From positions 39,714,522 through 39,778,521 of the forward strand of contig NC_066887.1 in the NCBI RefSeq assembly GCF_022985175.1: a stretch of DNA of 64,000 nt. The letters run 5' to 3'. Each line of letters opens with the position of its first letter. Position 1 is the first letter of the stretch. Shown here one piece after another: positions 36,380 to 47,252 of this stretch. Under the pieces are notes generated by a model. That model was given only the letters and a program-made list of their open reading frames with translations. It made no database searches and was not told the DNA's origin. Made by a program: the position numbers and the translations under genes. The DNA comes from Labeo rohita. Its lineage: Eukaryota; Chordata; Actinopteri; Cypriniformes; Cyprinidae.

Positions 36380-37500
36380 TAGAACCAGACTTGATTTGTC
36401 ATAATTTAATGCTGTATATTAAGTAAGCCAGATATGTAATACTTATATGAGGAAAAATGCGTTGTTGGTCAGCACCACCCTGCATTCAGGCGTGAATTGG
36501 CAGAAGGCAGTCAATCATTTTGTGCCTCGCTTTTTCACACGGCCTTAACAAACAAGGCATATTTACAATGTCAGTAAGAGATTCACTCTGCAGTGTACAG
36601 AGATTCATCGAGTTTAACAGAACTTACTGAGATCGCAAGATGCATATAAATTTAGGATCCTACACAGGGAGAAGGTTAGGACCATTCCAAGGGCCCGATG
36701 AGGGAGAGATGGTCCAAATGCGATTTCTACCCACTGAAATGAAACATTTACCAATTAAACATGCCATCTGCCTCAAGCAATACCTCCCAGCTCCAGCCGA
36801 AGCTCCCATGCCTCAGCTTTAAGTGAAGGTTACATTCATTATAAAATAAATCTTTAGCCTGTACTAGTAAGGGGCAGATTAACTCACAGGCCTACGTGGG
36901 CACTAGACCAGGTGGGGGCGCAGCCAAAATACTGCTCCTCCCAGATTGACGCCTCCGTTTCCCGTGGGGGCGTCACGCGCATGCAAAGCAGGCTTTTAAG
37001 CCAAGTGGATTTTGAATGCAGTTCCTACAAAAGCCGAATAATATTTTTTAAATATTTTTTAGACAGTGTCTATGCATAGGTAATAAATACTCTAACATGA
37101 TCTATAAGGGTGCAAAATGAAGTTGCTTACACATATTTGAGAATTGAGACATTTCATGAAATACGTAACATATTTTAAGAAAAGGAAACATGACAAGCAA
37201 AACGAGGCCTCCTCCCTTCCCTCATGCCTCCTCAAAAATAATAAGAGCATGACGCCGCCTATGCACATGCTGTTCAGATATGTTGTGCTGTGACATAGTA
37301 AGGAAATCTCTCTTTCTCTTTTTTGGAAGGACTTTTTAATTGTAAAAATGTGCTTTGTTTTCTGTTTGCTTAGAGGCATTTGTAAACTGCAGTACTAGTA
37401 CTTTTCAGATTTTCAACATCTTTTCACATTGTGTCTTTTTGCACCAAATTATAGAGAGCAGTATTAATGATAACAGCATTGATACAGAGTATCGGTATCG
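36380..37500. other. Intergenic; one unassigned small open frame
   Basis: The frame at 36640-36822 (MHINLGSYTGRRLGPFQGPD, then EMKHLPIKHAICLKQYLPAP) has no recognised family. 36900-36970 is locally GC-rich. No other feature was seen. Confidence 0.4.
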
Positions 37501-37504
37501 ACAG

Positions 37505-37989
37505 AGCTGGGTAATGACTAATGTAATCTGGATTACGTAATCAGATTCCAAAAATGAAGTACTTGTAATTAAAGTAAGTTACATTTTAAAATACTCGTGC
37601 TACAGTTACTTTTTTTTATTGAGTACATGATTACATATTGTTCACACAAAAGCAATACATTATTAATCAATATCAACAATGTCAACCTTTAATATCTATC
37701 TTTGCATTGACCTTTGAGCATCGTAACTTCTCTGACATTTACTGTAAAAAACATAAAAAACAAAAAACACAATTTGTTGAGTCAACTTAAAATAGTTTGT
37801 TACCCTGCTGCCTTAAAATTTTGAATTCAGTCAACTCAATTGAGTTTAGTCAACTTGAAGTGTTAAGTTGTACTAAGTGAAAAAAATTGGTTGTTAAACT
37901 TAAAAGCTGTGTTGTGCTATAAAATTGTAAGTTGCATCAACTCAAATATTTGTCACTTAGTAAAACTTAACATTTCAAGTTGACTAAAC

Positions 37990-38025
<36 letters not shown>

Positions 38026-38475
38026 TAAGGCAGCAGGATAACAAATTATTTTAAATTGACTCATATGGCTTGCAGATTAACATAAAATATTTCATCTTTT
38101 TTAGTAAGGGTATTATTTGGATTATTTTTAAATGACTTTAACATTTTTATGATTTAATTACTCCACAGCCTTTCAATAAACTCACAAACCCCCTACAGTT
38201 CCTTTACGAACCCCAGTTTGGAAAACCTAGATGTAATCAATTAGATTGAAAGGAATATATTTTCTCACTCTTTGTATTTTTACATCATTATTGTACAAGA
38301 TTATCCTATTTAAATCAATGTGATAAATGAGTTAGGTCAAAAGTAATCTAAAAGTAGTCTAATTATATTACCTAAAATGTGTAATGTAATGGATTACATT
38401 ACTGACTACAATTTTTGTCATTTGTAATTTGGAATCAGTAACAGATTACAATTCGTAAGTAATCTACCCAGCTCT
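37505..38475. mobile_element. Palindromic MITE interrupted by another repeat
   Basis: The left end 'agagctgggtaatgactaat' and right end 'agtaatctacccagctctg' are inverted, as is 'taatctggattacgtaatca' against 'ggattacatt'. The middle (about 37741-38062) is a copy of the element described at 38528-38885, ending in a 30-nt T run (37992-38021). Confidence 0.7.
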
Positions 38476-38527
38476 GGGTATCGATAAGCATTATTGGTAC
38501 TGGTAATTGATAAAATGTAAACAATAC

Positions 38528-38885
38528 ACTGTAAAAAAACAAAAAAGCACAGTTTGTTGAGTCAACTTAAAATAATTTGTTACCCGGCTCCTTTAAAATT
38601 TTAAATTCAGTCATCTCAAATAAGTTTAGTCAACTTAAAATGTTAAGTTGTACTAAGTGACAACTTAGATATTTGAGTGGACTAAAATTAAAAGCTGTTT
38701 GTTACCCGGCTGCCTTAAAATTGTTGAATTAACTCCACTATCTAAGTTGTCACTTAGTAAAACTTAACATTTCAAGTTGACTAAACTTTTTTTTTTTCAG
38801 TTGACTGAACTTAAAATTTTAAGGCAGTGGGGTAACAGATTATTTTAAGTTGACTCAACAATGTTTTTTTTTTTTTTTTACAGTG
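38528..38885. mobile_element. 'cactgtaaaaaa' MITE
   Basis: Starts 'cactgtaaaaaaacaaaaaa' and ends 'tttttttttttttacagtg'. The interior carries 'gttgagtcaacttaaaataa' and its inverse 'ttattttaagttgactcaac'. A related copy lies at 37741-38062. Confidence 0.8.
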
Positions 38886-39730
38886 TCCCATACCTATATA
38901 TGGGTCGCATCAATCTTAAAAAAGTAATTAAAAAAAAACCCCAAAACAAACTACTGCCTTTAAAGGACCAAGGATAGTATGACAAAATCCTTTGAGAAAC
39001 ACGGCACATTCTATGAGCTTTACTCCAGCATGTTTGAACTAAAATAAGTAAGGAAAGCTGTTTACACCAAATACGTACTAACTTATAAAATACATACATA
39101 AGACAAATTTAGCCTCGTTTTAGGTGCAGATTTGACTGTGTTCATTAAAATGTGTTATGATTTCAAAATGATGAAGACTGAGAACAACTAAATTAAAAAG
39201 ATCATATAGCTGACATAAATGTCCCCAGACTAACTAGATGTGGGCTAAACCTAAATCCCACCGCTGATATGAACTCAGAATTCTGATATTCAGAATTCCA
39301 AGATAAAAACTCGTAATTATGAGAAAAAAGAACTGTGAGATATGAACTCAGTTATGGGGAAAAAAAAGTCAGAATTACGGGATGTAAACTTCAGAATGAG
39401 GACAAAAATCAGAATTGTGAGACATAAATTCAGACTTCACAGAAAAAAAGTCAGCTTCCATGAATGTTAAAGGTTCTTCATGAAATCACCAATGTCAGTA
39501 AAGAGCGTTGATTTCTAAGAGTGAAAACGAAGAGCCGCTTTCAGGATTACGCATGACTTTTGATTTGTGTTTCTGCCGATGCGAAAAACAGAAGACCTGG
39601 TTTCTGTTCCCCTATTCGAGGGGAAACTTTCTCTTCCAACGCTTCTTTCTTTAGTTTCCTCTAGCTGGAGGGTTTCCACGCTACCCTGCGAGAGTGTGTG
39701 TATGATTTATAGAATGTGGAAGCGCCATAC

Positions 39731-39853
39731 CTGCTTCAGCACGTCACATCGCTGACAGACAATCCCATTACGTATGCCGGAGAACATCACGTGCCACTCG
39801 AGAGTTTCCACATGCGCCAGACGCTTCCTGATCAGGAACTCGACACAAAACAT
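39731..39853 (-). other. Candidate first coding exon, unassigned
   Basis: ATG at 39853-39851 opens 41 codons ending exactly in phase 0 at a GT donor (CAG|GTATGG at 39731). Translation begins MFCVEFLIRKRLAHVETLEW and continues HVMFSGIRNGIVCQRCDVLK. No family was recognised. It could equally be chance frame in a moderately GC-rich island (39540-39850). Confidence 0.25.
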
Positions 39854-40969
39854 TGAAGCTGCACGTTAATCACAACCACAAGCAAATGAGACGCATTCAC
39901 ATGAAAGACGAGTAACAGGCGGTTTGCATGTGAAGACACGGGAAGTACAATATTTGAATGCATTCATGAAACTGAGACGTCAACGTACATATCTGTCTAT
40001 CTGTGTCTGTGTATGTGTACTGTTTAATGCAAAATGCAAGTGGACCACGTTACGTGAAGCAATACAGTAAGTGTACAGTACTACAGTTCAGTATCGTATA
40101 CTGTAAACAACATGATATAAGCAACCGATATTGTAGGAAACAGTGGACAGCTGTACATAAATGCATCAACCAACAGAAGCATCATTGGCATTTTGTTCAC
40201 TAGAATGCGAAATTGCTTTATGCTGTGCTCAAGCGACTAGATGGTGTGGAGGTTCAAGTAGTTTTGAGAACCAAAGCCACTGAGAAAAGCTGTAATGACT
40301 ATCCTAAGACAACATGCTGAATTATGTACTAAAACGTGTACTAAGACATGCCAAAGCCAGTAGGCAAGCTTCCAACCTTTAGCCAAAAAAGCATAACGGC
40401 TAATGCCAATGAAAGACACGCTCCACTACGCTGTATAAACAGCTTTTTAGAGGAAACAGCTCATCATTTAACGAATCAACAGCCTATTGGCTGATCCTCA
40501 ACATGTTTTACTTTAAACAATACTTTTGGATTGAAGTGTTTTTAGAGTTTACACCAGAAAAAATGCAGTTTTACAAGAGAAGTGACTGATAATTTGTGAC
40601 AGGTGGGAAGGCACTTCTCATTCATTCCTGGTATCCGTAAATGGCGATTGAGTGTCGCACAATTTTGGTCAAGGCTGTAATGCAATTGTTATTAAGCCAC
40701 ATGTGATCTAAGTTGACTGTTACACTTCCACCAATAGTAAGTAATAAGACCCTCTCATCTCCCAATAATAAGACAATCTTTGAACATGCTATCCCTTACG
40801 AAAATTAACCATGGTTTAACTACAAAGAAAACAACAAAAAAACATGGTAGGTATAGTTAAACCATAGTAACCACAAATTAAACATGGTCTTGCTCCACTA
40901 ACCAACTGGTAACCAATGTAATGAAATCAACACAGGAGTAATATAGTCTCTTTTTTTGCTACCAGTTAG

Positions 40970-42042
40970 CAGTGATGGGCAGCAGCGTTGCTACAAGTAG
41001 TGACACTACCAGTTTAACTACATTTTTCAGTAAGGTCGCTGATTTCCGTAGAGAAGCTCTGTTTTTGACCAAGTAGCGCGGTAGTGTCAACAAAAGCTAC
41101 ATTATCCAAAGCATTTTAAACTGAAATATAACTGCTAAGTATCACTGATCCTGGATCAGAAAAAGTGACGCCACGGCCGCTAAACCTCGTAACTCCATTG
41201 GCTCCTCAAACTGTCAGTCAAACCTCATTATTCCTCCTAAGTCTGGCGTGGATTTTGGAGCGTCTCAGCTTGTTTGCAGTCTGAAGGTAAATATAGAACT
41301 GTTGATTGAATAAGTATAGCATTTTCTTTACTCAGGAAACACTATATTTATAAAGGCTAATGTATTTTTGTATTTGAGGAGCGGAGAAGAGTGTCTTAAG
41401 GCCCTTTCACACGGGACGTGGAGAGCGGTGAAATTGCCGCGTGGCTGCCGCCTTCTCTGGTAGTGCAAGCGTTTTGTGCCGTTGAGGCGGTGTTCGCGAC
41501 GTAGTCTCGGGGCGGATGTTGCCATAGTTACAACGGTCAAGGTCACATTTGTATTTGCAAGTGTTGAAATTAACATTAATAAATGCTGCAGAACTATTGT
41601 GAATTCTTAGTTTATGTTAACTAATGTTAACTAACGAACCTTCTTGTGAAGTGTTACCATTTATATAAATGTATCTGTATACAATAAAGCCACAGCACCA
41701 ACTACCAGTAGGAGGTTTCCGGCCGACAGCAAACATTTTGCCTATGTTACAATATGAGGTAAAACCAGCCCTGTACATGATACTGATTTTTGTTGCCAAA
41801 TTGGTTTGGAACAGTTGTTGAACAAACAACTAAGGTGAACTATTAAAGTGAACTATTATGCCCGTCTAAAATTGATATTTTTTAAGAGTAGCTTAGATGT
41901 AGTAAACTACGTTTGTCATGTTGCTGTAGCTTAGCTTGCTACATTTCTCAGGGCTGTAGCTTTAGTGTAGTGAAGCTTCATTTAATGAAGAGTAACTGTT
42001 AGCTTATCTCACTACCTTTTCCAAGTATCTTGCCCAACACTG
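40970..42042. mobile_element. Non-autonomous hAT-like element, 1073 bp
   Basis: TIR 'cagtgatgggca' at the left and 'tgcccaacactg' at the right. The 8-bp flanks are CCAGTTAG (40962-40969) and CCAGTTAA (42043-42050), a 7/8 target-site duplication. No transposase frame was seen. An internal palindromic-looking GC-rich stretch starts at 41395 ('aaggccctttcacacgggac'). Confidence 0.85.
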
Positions 42043-42286
42043 CCAGTTAAAAGCCTAGCATCTGAGTTCTGACTCACACCCAGGTACGAAGCGTTGCAAT
42101 AATCCAAACGGGAAGAGACAAAGGATTGAACAACCTTCTCCAAATCAATGAAAGAGAGGATAGGTTTCATCTTGACTATAAGTCTAAGATTAAATAAAAC
42201 TATTTTTAACAAAAGCATTTATTTGGCAACCAACACTTCACATCAGCCAAGCAATTATACAAAGACTTAAGAGAAGATTGTTCCCC

Positions 42287-42700
42287 CTATTTTATTTTAA
42301 AATAAATTTGAGAGTCATCAGCATACAGATGGTAATTTATACCGTGCTTATCAAAAATCTTTCCTAATGGAAGCAAATAAAGGGAAAACAAAACAGGTCC
42401 CAAAATCGAGCCCTGAGGAACCCCACATGTGAACGGCACAACGGAAGAAGAGCAGTTTCCCAAACTGACTGAAATGGAAAACCAATCCAGGGCTAAACCC
42501 TGGAGACCCACTTGGTCTTTGAGACGATCAGTGAGGATATCATGATCGACCGTATCGAAGGCAGCACTGAGATCCAGCAAGAGAAGAACAACATCCAGAC
42601 TACCCCAATCTACATCTAAACAAATATCATTTGAAACCCTCAACAAAGCAGATTCTGTACTGCAACCAGCCGTGAAGCCTGACTGAAATCTATTAAACAT
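42287..42700 (-). pseudogene. Reverse transcriptase fragment of the L2-like LINE
   Basis: Contains QSGFTAGCSTESALLRVSND, LLDLSAAFDTVDHDIL, CGVPQGSILGPVLFSLYLLP and the catalytic YADD box in HLYADDSQIYF. It is an isolated 137-codon remnant without the upstream domains in frame. Confidence 0.85.
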
Positions 42701-43626
42701 ATTATTACTAACTAAAGAAGCATTCAGCTGTACAAATACGACCTTCTCTATTATCTTTGAGATAGTTTCGCAATAGGATAAAAATTATTCATATCTGAGG
42801 CATCAAGGCTTATTTTCTTAAGAAGAGGCAACAAAAATTGCAGGATCATTAGTTACAGATAGAAACTGAGAGCAAATTCCAACTGCCTTACCAATAAAGA
42901 ATTGCAAAAATGTTTCACATGTATCCACAGGAAAAGAAATTGAAGGTGGCACAACAGGTTGAAGTATTTCTGAATTATGACAGTTCTTTGAAATAGTTTG
43001 ATCTAGCTAATTTAACTGATCTTTAAAACTTTGTCAAACAATCGCTGAAAAATTCATACGAAAGTTGTCATTTATCTTGGAGCCATTTATGCTCAGCCTC
43101 CTACACTCTTGCCTAAGAGCCCTAAGATTGGTGTTCAACCAGGGTTGGGACTTGACTTTTTTCTTCCTAATTTTCAAAGGAGCAACAGAATACAGAATAT
43201 CAGAACATGAAGAGTTAAATAGGATAGCCAACTCCTCAGGTCCCATATCAGAAAAAAGAGACTCCAATGGAAGAACACCAAAAGCAGCTGAAAAACTACT
43301 AGTAGTCGAGGAAGAGATTCAACAGCAACAGAACCATCAGTAGCTTGACCATTATACGAAAAATAGGGTTAAACAAAACAGTCTTGTGGTCAGAAAATAA
43401 CAATTTGCACACTACCGACAGAAAATCCAAATGTTAACACTAAATCGAGGGTATGACCACATTCATGTGTAGGGCCTACAACACACTGTGACAGACCAAA
43501 TGACTCTAAAAGATGATTAAACTCTTTAACCAAGGGTCTGGAAGGACAACACACGTGAATATTAAAGTCTCCCAAAATTAAAACATTATCAGAGCAAATG
43601 TAGAGTAAGCCTTAGTAGATGTAGAA

Positions 43627-43819
43627 CAGGGGTGCCCAGCCCTGTTCCTGGAGATCGACCTTCCTGCAGAGTTTAGTTCCAGCCCTGATCAAATACACCT
43701 GTCTGTAATTATCAAGTGCTCCTTCAGATCCTAATTAGCTGGTTCAGGTGTGTTTGGTCAGGGTTAGAGCCGAACTCTGCAGGAAGGTCGATCTCCAGGA
43801 CCAGGGTTGAGCACCCCTG
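43627..43819. mobile_element. 193-bp hAT-like palindromic MITE, copy 1
   Basis: Ends 'caggggtgcccagccctg' and 'gagcacccctg'. The 8-bp flanks are ATGTAGAA and ATTTAGAA (7/8). It is inserted inside the L2-like LINE between its endonuclease fragments. The same element, also 193 bp, lies at 57685-57877. Confidence 0.88.
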
Positions 43820-44257
43820 ATTTAGAAGTTTGCATTCAAACTTATTTTTAAAAATAACAGCAAGGTCCCCACCCTGTCCAACTGACTTTGGGGAGCTAAA
43901 AAAGCGACAGTCTGGAGAGGAAAGTTCAGAAAAAGGAGCCATATCCCCAATGATGAGGCAAGTCTCCGTATAGAAAATCCAAATCAGAAAAAAACATTCA
44001 AAAAGACTTGTTTGAAAGAGATGTCACATTGATCAACGCCATTGTCACTGAAACATAGCCAGAAGAAGGTTGAGAAGATGAACCGCAGGCTTTTCCTGGC
44101 TTACCGCTACCCCCGGTCTCCATGTCGCAGCCTAATTATGTTAGAAATATGCTAGCAACATGTTAATTATGCTAGAATCATGATAGCAACATGCTTATCA
44201 TGTTAGTGACACATTAACAACATGCTAATTGTGCCAAAAATATGCTAAAAACATAAC

Positions 44258-44551
44258 TGCATCCCAAATGTCACACTATGCACTTAAGCACTATGCACTC
44301 AACCATGTAGTGTATGCATTATATAAGGTTATTTTGTCATTCATAAACAGCCTGAGTCTAAAAGCCCCTCCGCCTTTGCTACGTAAGTAAAGCTGCGACA
44401 GTTGAGTAAATTAAGTGTCTGTTAAGTGCATCATTTGGGTATTTAAAGTGCACTTTCTTATTTTTGGAATTTTCAGTGTGAACACACTACTTACGCTATT
44501 TATACTAGAAAACGTTATAGAATAGTGTATAAGCACGCCATTTGGGATGCA
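44258..44551. mobile_element. 294-bp MITE in the satellite
   Basis: The ends 'tgcatcccaaatg' and 'catttgggatgca' are perfect inverted copies; 'acactatgcacttaagcact' and 'agaatagtgtataagcac' extend the arms. Confidence 0.8.
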
Positions 44552-44620
44552 CCAAATCTCTGAACATGCTAATCATGCTAAAAACCTGCTAGCATCATGC
44601 TAATCATGATAGAAACATGC

Positions 44621-45647
44621 GGTAACGCTTTCGAATACGGTTCCGTCATTAATGAATAACTACACAGGAACAAATGACTAATGCACTATTTACATTCTAG
44701 TAACTACTATTAACTAACAAGAAACAAAGATTAACAAATCAGTAAGTAATAGAGCTCAGCTGAACGTGGTAGTTGACTATTAGCTAATCTCTAACTACTA
44801 TTTTTTTCATATCTCCCAGAGAACTACGAAGAACTACTATATACATGTTCATAATTAATGTAAATAATGCAAAATGTATAATTCATTCTAAAGAGAAGAT
44901 CATGGTAACCCACTAGTAATGACTACGGTATTACCAAATACTTCAGAAGGAATTACTAATTATTTGGATCCATATTCTAAAGTGAAGATCATGACAACTT
45001 CTTAGTAATGACTAAAGTCATTAAAAACTATTGAGGTTTTTGTAAGGTTCTGGACAGTCATACTTCCGATGGCTTTGGTAACACTTGAGTCGTTACTACT
45101 GGGTTACCATGATCTTTGCTTTAGAATACGGATCCAAATAATTAGTAATTCCTTTAGAAGTATGTAGTAACACCTGAGTCATTACTGTTCAAAACCTTAC
45201 ATATAACTCAATAGTTTACAGTGGCTTCATTACTAAGTAATGATATTACAGTGATATTATTACTAAGTCATTACTAAGAATTTGTCATGATCTTCACTTT
45301 AGAAGACGGATCCAAATAATTAGTAATTCCTTCTGAAGTATTTGGTGATACTTGAGTCATTACTAGTGGGTTACCATGATCTTTACTTTAGAATTAATGA
45401 TACATTTTGCATCATTCACATTAATTATTAATCTGTATATAGTAGTTCTTTGGGAGCGATGAAAAACTAGTAGTTACTGATTAGCTAATAGTGAACTACT
45501 ACTTTCAACTGAGCACTATTACTTACTGATTCATTAATCAGAGTTTCTTGTTAGTTAATAGTAGTTACTAGAATGTTAATAGTGCATTAGTCATTTATTC
45601 CTGTGTAGTTATTCACTAATGAAGGAACTGTATTCTAAAGTGTTACC
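44621..45647. mobile_element. 1027-bp fold-back DNA element in the satellite
   Basis: The left end 'ggtaacgctttcgaatacgg' matches the inverse of the right end ('gtattctaaagtgttacc'). Matching continues inward for more than 400 bp, for example 'gaataactacacaggaacaa' against 'tattcctgtgtagttattc'. The centre (about 45055-45215) is a further copy of the 'gttaccatgatctttgcttt' block. No clear target duplication was seen. Confidence 0.85.
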
Positions 45648-46344
45648 AAACCTGCTACCAGTGCTAATCATGCTAGAAACATGTTAAAAACATGGCATGT
45701 TAGAAACATTCTAATCATGTTTAAAACATTCTAACAACATGCTAATTATACACAAATCATGTTAACAACGTGTTAGACACATGCTAACAACATTACAACA
45801 TGCTAATCACGTTAGCAACATGCTAACAATGCGCTGATTATGTTTAAAACATGTTAGCAAGATGCTAATCATTTTACAGTATATTAGCAACATGGTATTC
45901 ATGTTCGAAACATGTCAACAACATGTTAATTACACCAAAAACATGCAAGCAACATGCTAACAACATGTTAACCATGTTAAAAAGATGCTAACATGCTAAT
46001 AATGTTAACAACATGCTAATCATGCCAAAAACATGTTAGCAGCATGTTAATATTGCTAACATCTTAATTAGCAACATGCTAATTATGTTAGAAATAGGCT
46101 AGCAACATGCTAAAACGATACTAACAACATGATAATTATGTTAGAAACACATTAGCAATGTGCTAATCATTCTAGAAACATTAAAGAAACGTGCTAGCAG
46201 GTAATTATGGTAGACGCATACTAGCGACATGCTAACCGTGTTAGTAACACGTTAACAACATGCTAATTGTGCCAAAAATATGATAAAAACATGTTAATCA
46301 TGCTGAAAAAGTGCTACCAACATGCTACCCTGAAAGCACACATA

Positions 46345-46562
46345 CATCACGGAGACGTCTATTTGACATCTGCAAGACGTCTGTAGGACATTTAGGATGT
46401 CAAACAGGTGTTACGAAAATGTCTTTATGATGTTTATGATTTAGAATGTACGTAAGACTGACATCTGAAAGATGTCTGTTAGATGTTTGTACACAGCACA
46501 TGATTTCCAGATCAAGCGATCTTTAACAGACATCTTGCAGATGTACTTCTGCTTTCTGGGTA
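46345..46562. repeat. Decayed palindromic repeat of 'gacatctgcaagacgtctg' type
   Basis: The segments 'cagacatcttgcagatgtac' and 'gacgtctatttgacatctgc' form diverged inverted arms between 'tgaaagcac' and 'tgctttctggg'. No gene lies between here and 47050. Confidence 0.6.
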
Positions 46563-47056
46563 ACACCACATTAAGTCATTCTTGCAATGTGCTAGATTAG
46601 GCAACGTCTGTCTAATCTAATCTATGTAAACATTTATACTTCAAGCTTTTCTAACTGCTTCACTTTCAGGCGAGGCTTTCTCAGCCTTTTTAGGTGAATT
46701 TTAATGTAGTTGTCATGTAAGGTGAGGCATACGTTAATGATTAAAACACTAGCCTGTAAACACTATAACCAATCAACTTAAAACAGAAGTCGATTATGCA
46801 GACAGTTGTCATGCATAATATTATATCACTCTTATCTTGCCTAGAACACACGAGCAGACACATTTCAGGTTAATCAAAGAAAAACCCTAGAGACCGTCAG
46901 AAGCTCGTTTCACCGTTTAATGAGCTGTTTTGTAGTCTGACACACAGTTTAGTCAATAAATAGGGAACAGCATTTTCAATGCAAAACCAATACAACACAA
47001 AAATCATCTGCATTATTTACAAAACAGTGGAGTCCAGTGCAACACAGCATGTGAAA

Positions 47057-47062
47057 TTTATT
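47057..47062 (-). terminator. tnfrsf6b: Putative tnfrsf6b polyadenylation signal (AATAAA)
   Basis: The minus-strand AATAAA lies 190 bp below the stop codon at 47253-47255, giving a short 3'UTR. Choice among nearby A/T motifs is positional. Confidence 0.5.
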
Positions 47063-47252
47063 GACAGGACAGACTGTAAAGTGCATGAGTACAATCTGAG
47101 CGTCACACATCCAGCACCCTTCGCTGGAAGCTTTAAGGGTCAGGACAAAATCTGATGCACTTCTAGACTTTATAAAGCAGGTGAGACAGTATCAAAATCA
47201 AATCGCAGTGAGTGTTTCAGTGCAGCGTGAACAACCTTCGTCTGTCGCACGG

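Larger units (their letters stand above)
42051..43990 (-). mobile_element. L2-like LINE, internally deleted
   Basis: Minus-strand fragments run in order: endonuclease pieces (43942-43724; 43575-43390, MGDFNIHVCCPSRPLVKEFN), linker (43267-43034), reverse transcriptase (42700-42287) and thumb region (42218-42051). Several frame breaks and missing segments show it is dead. Family placement (L2/Maui type) is by motif style only. Confidence 0.8.
44130..46335. repeat. Second 'acatgctaa' satellite array, interrupted
   Basis: The same 10-11-bp family as 31965-33835, but more diverged. It survives as 44130-44255, 44560-44620 and 45650-46335 around two inserted elements. Confidence 0.88.
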
